Below, piece by piece: positions 44,745 through 57,000 of a stretch of 64,000 nucleotides of DNA. The notes beneath the pieces are model-generated. The model searched no databases. It worked only from the letters and a program-made list of their open reading frames with translations, and had not been told where the DNA came from. Every line of letters begins with the position of its first letter. The stretch's first letter is position 1. Position numbers and translations under genes: made by a program. Origin of the DNA: Pisolithus tinctorius. Its lineage: Eukaryota; Basidiomycota; Agaricomycetes; Boletales; Pisolithaceae. The stretch covers positions 2,976,001 through 3,040,000 of the forward strand of contig JANFAH010000003.1 of NCBI GenBank assembly GCA_024663395.1, written 5' to 3'.

Positions 44745-47606
44745 CTACTCGCCGTGTTGGACACCCGAAAGCCTGGAAATGGCCGCTTCAGATGCCCGCT
44801 TGACTGCTTCAACATCACGAGCAAATTCCCAAATGCGTGATCCCTTTCGGGTTGGGGTAACAGGTCGTGCTCTGTGAGGCGACGGAGAAGTGGATACATC
44901 ACTAACGTGCAATCTGGATGAAGCTGAGAGGCCACCCATTCTGTGTTTACTGATGGGGGGCAAGCGGGTAGGTGTGTCTAATGGTGTTGAACTTGGGATT
45001 GGACCAGCGTCGCCTGGGGTCGCGGAGACGCCCTGTGATATCATGATCCGGGACGATGCAAAGGGCCGGTGTACATGAGGTTCGGGAGCGTCTTCCACCA
45101 GGAGAGAGGGAAACGCATTAGACCCAGTAGTATGGAAGCCAGGTCGCTGGGAGCTAGTGCTCACCTCGCGAGACCGTGACGTCATCCTCAAGGGGTCCAC
45201 TGCAACTCGTACGCCCGCCCTAGGATAAGTCTGCACTCCGATAGATCGATACCACACGCCTCCAACATTATGCATTACCACACACTCTCCCGGCAATTGC
45301 TCCTCATTTGCTGACTCCGCGTCACATTCATCCTCAACGTCTCCATCTTGGCTCTCTGCTTCCAATAGTTGGTGGGACTTCAACCTTGAGGTTGGAACCG
45401 AGGATTTAGATCCAGGACGAGCTTTAAGAGGAAACTTCCGACTATGAGGCATATAGTCCCATGCATTCTCTTTATAAAAGATATCCCCCAAAGGGGACGG
45501 TTTGGCAGACTGAGGAATAACTCCTCTGTTTGGAGTGTATTGGGTGGCAGTGGTGGCAGAGAGGTGGAGGGGAGAAAGGGTATTGGAGGGCGAAGCCTTG
45601 TCTTCAGGGAAAACCCGTCTAGGAGCAAATTCTCGCTCCTCCCACGCGAAGACACGCTTTACCTTGGTCGGATCGGGAACTGGTGATCCCTCTTCGCTTG
45701 TGTCATTGCAATACGAGCCTTGACGAAGTAAGAGGTGTTGTTTGTCAGTTGCAGCGGGTTCTTCTAGTGATTCAGTGCGACTGAGTGCAATTTTGGATTG
45801 CACAACGCCTAGATTGCTTGCTGACGCGTCACCAGTAACAGAAAACATAACTGGTAGCGGGGTCGGACTGCCGGAACCAGCACGGTAATGTCCCCAGATA
45901 TTAGAGAAGTAGGTGGTCGTTTGAGGAGCCGATGGAGTCAGATTATTGGGAGATAGTACAGCTGGATTCCACTGCAAGGGGGGAGATGATAAAGGAGTGG
46001 GTAACATTCCAACCTGTGGTTGCGGCGAATCAGCAGCAATGACGGAAGGTTGGCGAGAAGAAGCAGGGTCGTAGTGAAGGGGAGTGGGTGGAAGGGACAA
46101 TAGTCGCACATGAGGGGCAGCCGGGAGCTCGTTTGGACCAGGTGTAGGTAAGCACGTCATTTCAGAAGACAAGGAAGAGAGTAACGCAACCTGACGAGCA
46201 GGAGTTGCTGGCTCATCCTCGGGTGGGGAAAATCCAGTCAGAGTTTCCGTTCCAACTGAATCAGACGAAGAGACTGTGAGTGACGTTTGTACCGGTTGCT
46301 CATGTTCAACCCGCGTCAGAGGGCGCATCAGATGAAAGCGCCCTTCAAGAGGCATAATCCTATACTCTCCCTCGTCGCTGGTTCGACTGTATGAACAGGC
46401 GCTTAGTGATCCCATGCCCCCAACTGCCACGCGGCGGAGCTCCTCGAGACCAAGAATGAGCCCCGTCGATTCTCCAACCTGGGAACTTTCATTGCTCTGT
46501 TGATTCCATATGGAAGTGTACCGAGGTATATCTAAAGCCTGGTTAGGCAGCTCACACTGCGAACGACAGTGGGAGTCGTATACGTTAAACCAGCGATCTA
46601 CAAGAGAGCCATAGTCGTATGCGCGTGGCGGTGGATACGCCGAAGACTGCTGTTCTTTCAAGTTGGCGGATGTTTGCGCAGAGGAGCCAGGAGCACGAAA
46701 CGGAATAGCATGCCAGGGCTTGTTTGGACCGATGAAGTGGATGGCTGATATCTGAGAACCAAACCGTTCATAAGCGGGGGCGTAGCTAGAGCGACCGTGT
46801 CAGGATATCATAAAACAGCGGGGCAAGTGACTGACGTATAAGAAGCTGTTGGAGTCGTATTGTACGTAAAACGGAGTCTATGCCAGTCATCACCCCTCCA
46901 TTCGTTGAGGATGCCTTGATCACCACCGTCCCAACTACCTCGAGTATTAAGGAGATCGTAGACTTGGTTGAACTTGTCCTCGCCAGGAGAAAGAACCATT
47001 ACACCGGAGTTGAATATATCGGGCCAACCAACATCAGGGGCCGCGGCGAACTCGTGCTCTATTTTGAAGAGATGAGACAAGGGGCGGACCGGAAGAACGT
47101 CTGCATCGAGGAATATGACTTTGGAGTACTGCGTAAGGCGCAATACGTGTAACTTGGTGAGAACTGTGTCCAAATCAGGGCGACCTGTGAGAGGAAAACG
47201 TCAGTTTAGAACACTCGAGCTAGGAAACAGGAAAGGATGGAGGAAATAGTGCGTTAAGATGCGACGTGGCCCGGGCGAATGTCGCAGATGTATTCAACGG
47301 CCACGGCGAAAGATAAACACGTGGATATGATATGGAAGGGACGCACTCACCAAGTAAATCAAGCTTTTGGTCGTCAGGGTTGGTAAGGACTTCGACGCCA
47401 ATGACTACGTCAAAAACTTTTCTGAGGAGCTTGGGTGTGCTGACATCGACGGTCTCCGGAGTTACGATACAGACGATGTCATATTGTAGCTGTTGATCAG
47501 GTGGGAGGTTCCGGTGTACGTCCTTCAAGGCATAAGCGAGGGTGAGTGCACCCGGCAGATATGAATCTGAGGTGAGAAGGGTCACAAAAGCGTACTGTGG
47601 AGACAT
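44745..47606 (-). CDS. GLGEN: Glycogenin-type glycosyltransferase (GT8) with a long C-terminal extension
   Basis: Three exons (47351-47606, 46836-47184, 44745-46785) give 881 residues. The N-terminal ~270 residues are a complete GT8 domain: YAFVTLLTSDSYLPGALTLA, the metal-binding DxD in KVIFLDADVLP, FNSGVMVLSPGEDKF, then DGGDQGILNEW and IHFIGPNKPWH. Glycogenin glucosylates itself from UDP-glucose and primes glycogen synthesis. The remaining ~600 residues are low-complexity, rich in S, P and T, with scattered basic patches and a short conserved-looking helical end (SRIWEFARDVEAVKRASEAA) resembling the glycogen-synthase-binding tail. Glycogenin is a reported A-locus neighbour in mushrooms. Intron 1 is 166 nt, long for this window. 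Confidence 0.92.
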
Positions 47607-47934
47607 TCGTGAAGGGTTGTTGACGAAGAGCAAGATGAATAAATTAGAACGGCTGGTCACGAAGAAGAGTTGCTCCACGGGCGCAAAGCCGACATGGCCA
47701 TATTTGGTTCCTGGTTACGGGCGAACTCGCAGAACTCGTTTCTAACACTTCTGCCAAGGAACAGACCGTTTGCTTGATCGACGTCGTGTCGACTCCCGTC
47801 GACGTTAAACTGCGCGTCTCAAACATGCCCCCAAATCAGCATCGCGCGGGTGGCTTCGAGTTGAAACTGATTTTATCACGTGATCGAGCATATCGCGGAG
47901 GAAACGGAGTTCAGGGGTTTAATGGTCTCATACC
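47607..47934. promoter_or_regulatory. Divergent glycogenin/REV7 promoter with CACGTG palindrome
   Basis: This 328-bp divergent intergenic region contains the 10-bp palindrome ATCACGTGAT at 47875-47884, about 50 bp upstream of the REV7 start. The motif fits a bHLH (Cbf1-like) site. Its function is inferred. Confidence 0.35.
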
Positions 47935-48999
47935 ATGACAGACACCTTGACTTTCAATCGTGCGTGCATCATTCAATCTTGTTCTGTAAACCAGCTATTG
48001 AGACTAGGGTGCAGAAACTCTGAAGGCGATTGCAGAATTCAGTGAGTGGTTCATGGAGCTCCTGTCTTCCTGCTGCTGAAATTGTCTTCAGTCGAGGTAG
48101 CTATACACACCATCCTATATGTTCGCCAGATATATCCCCCAGACCTATTCGTGAGACGGAAAAAATACGACACGCCCGTTTACCAGTCCCGACACCCCGC
48201 CTTGAACGAGTATATATCAGGCGCTGTCAAAGCTGTTGCAGACGAGCTTGTTCTGGTATGCCCACACCACTCCCGTGGAAACAGATCCTGCTATGTTTTA
48301 GGGGAACGTGGACAAAGTCGTGGTCGTTATAAAGGACAGGGACCATGTCGCTGTAGAACGCTTTATTTTCTCCGTGAAGAACATGATCCAAGTTGAATCA
48401 TACGATAAAGACACCAGGTAAGGTGCACTACTGTCCACGCCATCGGTGCCAGATTCCTGAAATACTGTAGCGTCCAGAATGCAATGACACCTGCCACGCT
48501 TAGCCAATACTTCCGGTCATTCCTCATCAAACTAACAATGATCGAATCCCAGCTGGGATTACTCGAGCACCATGGTCAGATTCTTCTTCCTTTACAGTTT
48601 GCTACCCCGACGGTGTCTTTAATGTGTCTTTGCACTTTTAGAAGATTATTCGTTTGCCATAGTAATGGAACTTAACGACGAGAAGGTTCCATCTGTGAGT
48701 CGGGACAAGGTCTGTTGCTCGTCCATCGTATTGTGGTCCAGTCGCAAACTCAGAATCCAGAATCCTCCGCCTTGGGTTCCCGCGGACCAGCAGCACACCA
48801 CATCAGGGGCATCGGAGGATTCCCAGCTCCACCTGTTGCGCGCAGTCGATACTGGAATTATCAGTGTAGGCCAACTCACCTTGACTTAACACTCATTCTC
48901 ACGGCCACCTAGCTTTCTTTGGCGGTGCAAGAATCAGGGGAGAAATTTCAGAAAGTTGTGTCCTCTGATCCAAAAGGAAAGGGAAAGGAGATAACTTAG
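47935..48999 (+). CDS. REV7: Rev7/Mad2B HORMA-domain protein
   Basis: Eight exons (47935-47959, 48015-48041, 48092-48255, 48302-48417, 48471-48574, 48642-48709, 48761-48865, 48913-48999) give 231 residues. The HORMA fold covers nearly all of it: FNQTLKAIAEFIEVAIHTIL, VRQIYPPDLFVRRKKYDTPV, HPALNEYISGAVKAV, RFIFSVKNMIQVESYDKDT, and the safety-belt region with PPPWVPADQQHTTSGASED. Rev7 is the regulatory subunit of translesion polymerase zeta. In many eukaryotes it also acts in shieldin-like repair choice and spindle control. The first two coding exons are only 25 and 27 nt; both are needed for the conserved N-terminal helix. It converges on SNX4 with 108 bp between stops. Confidence 0.95.
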
Positions 49000-49107
49000 T
49001 GGAGAGCGAACGTGCTACCCGCAGAAACTGGAATTTACAGTCCTAGCAATACACGACCTGTGCGATTGCCGTACTACAAACTTGCGCCCAGCAAGTCGCA
49101 GTCGGGG

Positions 49108-50891
49108 CTAAACATCCACCCGTATACGCTGAATGATGGGTATGATTCGGTCCCACTCCTCCATAGCCTGCCGATATTATCTAGTTTTGTTGAGTCCAAA
49201 GTCGCTGGTAACTTACCGATTGGTAGAACTCGATCTCTCCGTCCGCAAGATTACTGAGCATTTCCTTCATTTCGGCTTCTTTTGTATTCTGGAAAATCCT
49301 CTGTTCCCGCAACGTCTCATCGCTGAAAGCATCAGACGTCTCATGCGCCGTGGTGACTGCATCTTGGAGCTACGCGCAAATTGTCAAATTGAAACCCACA
49401 AGTCGGAGAGCCATCCTTACTTCTTTGATCTTGATGTCCAGCTTGCGCATCTTTTCTACCCGGCTGCGGTCATCGTCTGCTCCTCTGATCGCATCAACTT
49501 TGTCTTTCAGATACGCGCTAAGTCCAAGACCGCTGCTCCCCGCATGCCCTGATATGATAGCGGATAAACGGTCGCGCTCGAGGGTAACGCCTGATAGGTA
49601 ATCTGACAACTCCTCAAAGTCAAGCTGCTTCTGATCACGAAGCTTCAGTACGGCACGGTTTGCATGGGAGTAGATAAGGAGAGAGTGCAGGTGAACAAGA
49701 AATGGATCGGTCGACGTTTGGGTCTGTAAAATCCCGAGGGGTCACTAAGGGTGTTATTTATGACCGAGCGACCGACCTTATGGCGCAGCAGGGCCGAGAA
49801 CTCGAGCAACGTATTTGAAAAGTGATTCAAGGGATCCGTGATCCCCGACTCTAAGAAACCCAGACCCTGAGCGGCAACGGCAAGATCGTGGTAGTCAGTC
49901 ATGAGATCTTCATGAAGTGCAAAATGACCAGTCTCGTTCAGTGTTGAGTCCCACGTCATGGCACCGGCTTACCGTTCGTTCTCCCGCGGATACGGTTCCA
50001 GAGTCGCTCAGAGAGGACCAGACCCTCTTCGAACTTATCGACGCTTTCACGCATCTCCAAGAAACGCTCATCTGGTTTACGGACACGTGCGAAAGCGTTC
50101 AAGAGCGTGTCCGATATGTTGTCAAGGAGTCCTGGTGTTGGTTCAGGTCCAGGAGGGTGTGCGAGGTGTTGGTGCATGTAGACATGCTCGAGGACAACGT
50201 GAGTGACAAACCAACAACTAAGCTACGCCTTACCCATTCCGTGGACTCCAAAAAGGCACGCAAGAGTGTACTGCGTTGCAGCGTAGGGTGCCGAGCTATG
50301 CGCTCCAAGAACCGGTGGAGTCTGCGGAAGTCAGGGAGCGCACCATGACAGTGAATATATACCTACTCTAGTCTGCGACGTTCCATAAACTCGGGGCTGA
50401 ACCTATCGCCAGTTATATATTCTGAGGAAGGATTAGCCTGTGTTGGGGTGATTTACATAGGTCGCACCTAACCGATGCTTGTCGGGGAGCGCAGGTACTA
50501 CACATGCTGGGAAGTCTTTGACAAGGTGGTCTCTGAGAAATACAAAGTCTTGGAACCGTCGACGAGCCGAGGGACTCTGAGACGAGAATATGGGAAGGTT
50601 GGTCTAGCCACATGGATCAGCGCGGCAACAGGACAATGAGGTCATAGGACGTGCCTTTGCCACAACCAGATATGAAACGTATGCGTCCTTGGTCTCTGCT
50701 AATTCCTTGACAGGGTCCTTAACGATAGTGATAAGATATCCCTCCCACTTTGGGTCGTGAGGACTGTGCGGCTCTTCAGCTCCCGCCGTGCTCTGTTTGA
50801 ACCCGGGTCCTGCTTGTTTCACAGCATAGTCAACGTCATAGGGCGCTGAGGCTGATTCCCATGTTACGCTGTCGAAGACGTCCTCGTCCAT
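49108..50891 (-). CDS. SNX4: Sorting nexin Snx4/Atg24
   Basis: About nine exons on the minus strand give roughly 460 residues. The N-terminus (MDEDVFDSVTWES) leads into a PX domain (KWEGYLITIVKDPVKELAET, then RRRFQDFVFLRDHLVKDFPA, then RIARHPTLQRSTLLRAFLES), which binds PI3P. A BAR domain follows (RKPDERFLEMRESVDKFEEG, DYHDLAVAAQGLGFLESGI, HSLLIYSHANRAVLKLRDQ). It ends MEEWDRIIPIIQRIRVDV. Snx4 retrieves SNAREs from endosomes and vacuole to the Golgi and serves selective autophagy as Atg24. The last exon is short, reached through a 49-nt intron ending CGGCAG at about 49162. It diverges from the GOST gene across 148 bp. Confidence 0.94.
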
Positions 50892-50979
50892 GACTGGTCG
50901 GCTTGTCGTAAGCTATGTAGTTGCAGTCGGACCCGGGGCTAATTTAAACTAGCATTCCCGTTTGTGTGACGTGTGTGAC

Positions 50980-50985
50980 CACGTG
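50980..50985. promoter_or_regulatory. CACGTG box in the SNX4/GOST divergent promoter
   Basis: A single CACGTG hexamer, flanked by GTGTGAC and ACACA repeats, lies 55 bp upstream of the GOST gene start and 89 bp upstream of SNX4. It is a possible bHLH site by motif and position only. Confidence 0.3.
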
Positions 50986-51039
50986 ACACAAACGTCGCAG
51001 AAGCCGTTGCACAACAAACCACAACAACCGCTTTCTGCC

Positions 51040-53384
51040 ATGCGTCAATATTCCAGCCACGGTCGGCTGGTGCTATTGGCACTGCTCAGCGCGGCTTCGG
51101 CGGTCGCGGGTTATGAAGTTACATTCGCCGACTCCGATTACTCTAGGCAGGTATGTTCTGGGATGTGGGGGGACTCAAATACCTACATCAATGGTGCGCA
51201 GCTATTGCACCCTTGACGCGGAAGCAAACGTTTCATCTTTGCTTGACAGTCACCTTCGACCCCCGAACATCCTATGGCCAGGTAGCTATGGCTATATACG
51301 AGTGGAAAGACGTCAAGTATCTGGGTGCGGTCACTTCTGAGTCGGACGATTCTCTTCCCGTGAGCTATTCCTCCAGCGGCCATGACAACACCTGACGGTT
51401 CCCTTGAATTAGCAGAAGACCTACGTATGCACTACGGACGCCGTAACCTCTGGGCTGTGCCTGTACCAAGATATTGGCAAATTCATCTACAGCTCGGACG
51501 ATGGCACCCCAATGAATCAGACAAGTTTCTGGACCGCAAGTGTTACGCTGGATCAAATGGTGTCTTCACACAAACAACAAGACAAAAGAGGCGGAACTGC
51601 TTCAATTCTGACTCACCCCATCGCTCGCCAGGAAAGCGAGACTCTCAATCCGAGCCCTGCTGGCACGCTGACGTATACTGGCCCAATCCAATACCAAGTT
51701 CGCAAGACTGGCTATTATTGTGTGGGTACGTGTGACTTCAAATATGACGACGCCCTGTCATGACATCTCTCCAGCCATTGTGCCTGTTACGATCATTCCA
51801 CCTACTACTCGCCAAGTTTCTAGTGATACTCCGTCCCATCCCACTTACAGTGGTGTCGTTCTCTTCCAAAATACATTTGACGGCCAACTCCCTGCCGCAG
51901 ACTATCCCAAAGTTAACGTAGGTGGCCTTTGTAAATCCGTATATCCATCTAATCGGTTCGTAATACAGTTTTACCTTTCCATGTTCTTTGCATATGCACT
52001 GCTGGGGTGTGCTTGGGCTTGGCTATGTTACAGACATATGACTGAGCTACTACCCATCCAAGTACGTGCTTCACTGTTGTGGGTGACTTCGTCAGCTCAA
52101 CCGTGTACAGTATTATCTATCCGGTCTCGTGGCTTTCATGATCGTTGAGATGGCTGCAAACTGGGGTAAGCTTCTCATAGACGAGCTCTTGCACTTCTTT
52201 TGATAAAGAAAATGGGAAACAGTATATTATCGGTACCTCAATGCGCACGGCAAGAATACCGCCTCGATCGTCTTTCTCTTCGTTGGTTGGAATAGAGCTC
52301 TCACGATACATAACAACTTGAACTAAAATTCTTCTTAGTTGCCATTCTGGATGCCGGCCGGAATGCGCTTTCATTCTTCATGTTGCTCGTGGTTTCACTT
52401 GGCCTCAGCGTGGTCAGGGAAACATTGGGAAGAACAATGATAAAATGTCAGACTCTAGCTGCGGCTCACTTCGTCTTCGGAGGTTTGTCACTATCTGCAC
52501 TATCTACGCCTTCTAACGTCATAACAGTACTATATGCTGTCGGGATCGTCGAGCTCTCACTCGAGTCGACGTCGGCATTGGTTCTCCTCCTATTCGTTAT
52601 CCCATTGGCCTTCACGCTTAGTGGCTTCCTTATGTGGATTTTGCACTCTCTGACTGGTACTTAAATCTCACGCACTGTGTAAAAACCAAGCTGACCGCCG
52701 TTCCAGGCACCATGAACCAGTTGGCCGCTCGTAAACAACGATACAAGCTCAAAATGTTTCAACGGTTGTATTATATCTTGCTCGGTGCCGTGGTTGTGAT
52801 TGCAATATTTTTCGTCGTGTCATCATACTCGTTCTCGGACCGACTAGCGGAAGGTGAGTTACTGTGTAATGAAGGAATCACTGGCTCAGCTTGCTCAGAC
52901 TACGCGGCGAAATCATGGCGTGCGAGATGGTGGCTCCTTGACGGTTACCTTGCGCTTCTATTTTTCGTTGCTTTTTGGTCGATCGCCTACCTCTGGCGAC
53001 CCACAGAAAATAACCGCAGATAAGTATTTGTCCCCTCTGTTGTTAAGGTCCTCCTTATCCTTTTCCGTTACGCTTGCGATGTCAGACGAGATCGCACAAG
53101 AGGACGAGGATGCGGAAGATTACGACCTTGAAGCCCTTCAGGACAGAACCGCTGCACGAGAGGACGACGAGATTACTCTTGTAAACAACCGAAGGGAACC
53201 AGAACCACTTGCGGAAAACCATGTCGTCTTCGAGATCGGCGATGAGGAGGCTGGCAGCGACGATGAAGGTGATGCCACTAAGAAACGCCGAGGTGGCGAG
53301 CGGAAGTCGGTTGAAGAGCTTGAGGGTTCGACTGACGAGCGGGAGGGTCTCATGGGGGGAAGGTCGAGAAACAGGAATGATTAG
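51040..53384 (+). CDS. GOST/Ptm1-type seven-transmembrane protein (GPR107-like)
   Basis: Thirteen exons give about 575 residues. A signal peptide (LVLLALLSAASAVAG) precedes a luminal beta-sandwich domain (VTFADSDYSRQVCSGMW, YEWKDVKYLG, KTYVCTTDAV). Seven hydrophobic helices follow, starting FYLSMFFAYALLGCAWAWLC and including ILDAGRNALSFFMLLVVSLG. The cytosolic tail is acidic (EDEDAEDYDLEALQ). Yeast Ptm1 and animal GPR107/TMEM87 belong to this Golgi-dynamics (GOLD-domain seven-helix) family involved in endosome-Golgi traffic, which fits the neighbouring SNX4. An upstream in-frame ATG at 50962 would bury the signal peptide, so 51040 is preferred. The last intron (53020-53071) begins ATAAGT and ends TTAC. 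Removing it restores ENNRRLAMSDE. Confidence 0.88.
53020..53071 (+). other. Putative AT-AC intron in the GOST gene
   Basis: The exon before this stretch runs into an in-frame TAA inside it, and the next exon is in another frame. No GT donor at this junction restores the frame. Removing exactly 52 nt from ATAAGT to TTAC does so, and joins NNR-R-LAMSDE, an ending I recall from the family. The donor resembles the U2 consensus GTAAGT with G to A. A CCTTATC stretch near 53054 is only a weak match to a U12 branch site. Confidence 0.6.
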
Positions 53385-54051
53385 ACTGCCTACGGACACT
53401 CCTTTCTGCACTCATTGATCTCTTCCTTATATCTATTAGTACATGTAGAATACGCCTTTACTTTCGACGGCTGGTATGGAATATGGTATGAGACCGTCGA
53501 GGTTCGGGAAAAGAGTAATTGCTTCCAGTCTGGTGCCCATCACCAACGTACCAGTCCTGGAAGTCCTTACAATCATGCTGTGCTTGCACTAGCAAGAGAC
53601 TTCGCAGGAAGGTACAGCGATCAGGAGATAGGCGTTAGGTTTGAAATTTTGAAACCTGACGCTGCGGTCCGTCCAGCCCCATTAGGGCCGCTCAAAGTTG
53701 GCGCCGACGCCGACGCCTACAGCTAATTTATGGTAGTCGCGCTGTAGGCGTAGGCGTCGGCGGCGGCATCTTTGAGGGACCCTATTGATAAGCTGTAGGG
53801 AGTAAGCTGACCACATTCCTCTGGTACCAAGAATCCAGTCCATCAGAAAGCAAATCAAGTATCACTCAGGAGGGCAGATAGAGGTAATAACATCCTGTTC
53901 CTTGGCGTTTCATGCTGGACCAGTATCCTGGACTTTCCAGAGACTGTCGGGATGCTAAAAGAAACAAATTATTATCCGGGAACGAACTACAAATGATGAT
54001 GCAAATAAATCTCGACGAAAGGAGCACAAAGTACAGAGACGAAGGACCGCC
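53385..54051. other. Intergenic stretch between convergent GOST and RPB2 genes
   Basis: No gene is supported in this 667 bp. The ORF at 53415-53726 (+) runs into the near-palindrome described separately and lacks domain features. Confidence 0.4.
53680..53788. repeat. Imperfect inverted repeat (~45-bp arms, 17-nt loop)
   Basis: The left arm (about 53680-53723) and right arm (about 53741-53788) pair over AGGGNCCGCTCAAAG-type and GCCGACGCCTACAGC-type segments with a few mismatches. The inner 15 bp are essentially perfect. Within the arms there is a hexamer rhythm (GGCGTA/GGCGTC/GGCGGC). It could be a very small MITE-like relic, an extruding cruciform, or a transcribed hairpin. No target-site duplication is certain. 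Confidence 0.55.
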
Positions 54052-57000
54052 TTAGCTATTAGAATCTCTGACGCGCCCAGTCGACGTCGTGTAAAGTCGT
54101 GCGGCGATGTTCATGCTTTGTAATTCCTGGGGTGATATAAGAAAATCCGGTCCATAACACAAGAAAACAACCTTACTTGGAACAAGAGTTTTGCAGCATA
54201 AGGGATGTACAATTGCGAACAAGCCGTTTTGTTCTTACACGCACGACACTCAAACGTTTGCTTTTTCTAAACAAGCATGCTCAGTACGTATGATCGGACG
54301 ATTTGATGTTGGGTAGTGCTTACAAGATTGGCTATTGCAGTCAGGCCGCAACTGTCATTGCTTGTCAGTAGAATCTCGAGATAGATGAGACAGTGAAACC
54401 CACATATCGCAAACATGCAGACGGTAGGCATCGCTAGCGTCGAACAGCCGTTCCTTCAAGAAGCCAGCAACACCATGCGATATCATACAATCGCGCTCCA
54501 TTTCTCCGAAACGGAGACCACCATCACGACTTCGCCCCTCTACAGGTTGTCTGGTCAAAATCTGCACAGGACCTCGGGCGCGAGAGTGGATCTTGTCGTC
54601 CACCATGTGTTTTAGGCGTTGGTAATACGTCGGCCCGAGATAGATTTGCGCTTGGAGCTTCTTGCCCGTATGGCCATGATACATTACCTCTAGTCCACGA
54701 GATTGATATCCTTTCTGACGCAAAAATGTCGAAACGGATTCGACTGTAAGCTCAGTAAAAGGTGTGGCGTCACCCTCGTTGCCAAGAAGGGTGGCAACTT
54801 TTGAGAGAAGACACTCAACCAAATGCCCGATGGTCATACGTGATGGGATGGCGTGAGGGTTAATGATCAAGTCAGGAGTGATGCCCTCAGCTGTGAAAGG
54901 CATGTCGTCCTGGCGATAGGTGATTCCAATAGTACCTTTCTGACCATGACGAGAAGCGAATTTGTCGCCAATTTGAGGTATGCGAGTGGAGCGAACTCGG
55001 ACTTTCACAAACTTCTGTCCCTCAGAATTCGTGGTGATCAGCACCTGGTCGACGATTCCGCTTTCTGTACTCTTGAGAGGCGTTGACACATCACGTCGAG
55101 TATGCGTCCGTGTACGCTGTCCGAGCTCCTCACTATCCGGAGGTATTGGTGCTGTTTTGCCAATGATGATATCTTCTCCCAGAGCACGGATACCAGGAGC
55201 AATCAAACCATCGTCCTCCAGTTTATCGTAGGTACCGTGCTTCATACGCAGGGTCGTCTCGCGAGTAGGCTTCTCGAATTCCTCCAGCTGCTGGATGCCA
55301 CTCTTCTTCTCTAAGTCCATGTAACTCCGGTAGTAGATACTTCGGAATAAGCCACGGTCGATAGAGCTCTGGTTCATAATAACGGAATCCTCTTGATTGT
55401 ACCCGCTATAGCACATGATAGCCACGATGGCGTTCTGACCAGCGGGGAGCTCGCGGAACTTCAAGTATTCCATCGAGCGTGTGGTAGCGAGGGGTTTCTG
55501 AGGGTAATACAAAATATTCGCCATGGTATCCATACGGACCAAAAAGTTGGTGAGGTAGATGCCCATGGCTTGTTTACCCATGGCAGACTGGTAAGTATTA
55601 CGAGGAGACTGGAAGAGGATGAGAAAACCTGTACAGTGATACGGATAATCAAACCCACCTGATTGTGATCGGGGAAAGGTATGATACTAGCACAAACACC
55701 CAGAATCATACTGGGATGGATTTCACAATGCGTCCATGTATGCGCAGACGTCTTTGCTTTCAACCGCGCAGTGGGGTCATAGTCGCCATCGTTTTCGTAA
55801 GGGTTGATACCGGCAGATTGCAGTCTGGAATTTTCGAGATCCTCTGGTGTCATGGATATCATAACAGTCTCTTCTTCTTCCGCGTCCAATAGCTCCACAA
55901 TGCCAGTCTTGATCAACTGCTCCCATTTAAACTCCTCGCCATCATCATCCCGGTAACCTTGGCCAAGCCACTTGATATGTTTCTTCTGCAGAACGAGTTG
56001 CTGGTTTTCAACAATAAAGAGCGGCCGACATACACGACCGGCGTCAGTATAAAGTCGGAGCTCTCGTTCGCGAATATCGCGAACTACGGAAACTTCGGGA
56101 CTGATATCGTCCTTCCGACGGAGTTTCTTTATCGTTTTAACGAGGTTGGCAGGGTCCCGATGTACACCCATCCAGACGCCGTTTACGAACACTTTCGTGC
56201 AAGGAGTAGCAGAATGCGCGTTTTCCTCAAGAGACTCCAAACCCCACTCTTCTAAGAATTCGATAACGGGAGCTGAATAGGAACCGACGGAGATGCATGC
56301 CATAAGCGCCAGGTTTTTAACGAGCCCACAAGCTTGCCCTTCTGGAGTTTCAGCGGGACACACCATTCCCCAGTGCGTATTGTGCAGTTGACGGGGCTTT
56401 GCGATCTTTCCCTCACGCCCCAACGGCGTGTTACACCGCCGGAGATGAGATAACGTCGACGCATATGTATACCGGTTCAGCACCTGGGACACACCGGCCT
56501 TTGCTGACATCGATTTTTTCTGATCTCCCCAATTTCCGGTTGCCAGCGAGTACTTCAGACCATTAGTGATTGTCTGGTGCTTCACGGCTAGCGACAGGTT
56601 GAATTCCTTGTGAGTCTCAACACACTGCAAATTACATGAGTATGTGAATGTAAAAACAGCGGCCACAATCGACGTACTTTTTGCAGATACCGGTATACAT
56701 CCCTAGTAAGCTTCTTGAACAACATGCGGAACAGATTTGCAAGCAATGGCCCAGCGAGATCGAGACGTTTCTTTCCAAAGTGGTCACGGTCGTCGAGTTC
56801 TCTCCTTTCTAGAGCTGCAAGGAGTAACCGATGGATCATGTACCCGAAAAAGTAGGCCTTCTTGGACTCCGAACCCTCCGCCATAGAAACGTGTGGAAGC
56901 ATTTCCTTCTGCAGAATCTCCTGGGCATACCGTATACGTCGTTCACGAGAAAGACCAGTAGTCGTTCCACGGTTACCAATGAAGTCCAAGGCGACCTCAC

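Noticed and set aside
50962..51039. Upstream ATG of the GOST gene
   Set aside because: It would place 26 residues before a clean signal peptide; 51040 is the better start.
53415..53726. 103-residue plus-strand ORF downstream of the GOST gene
   Set aside because: It ends inside the near-palindrome and shows no conserved features; probably chance.
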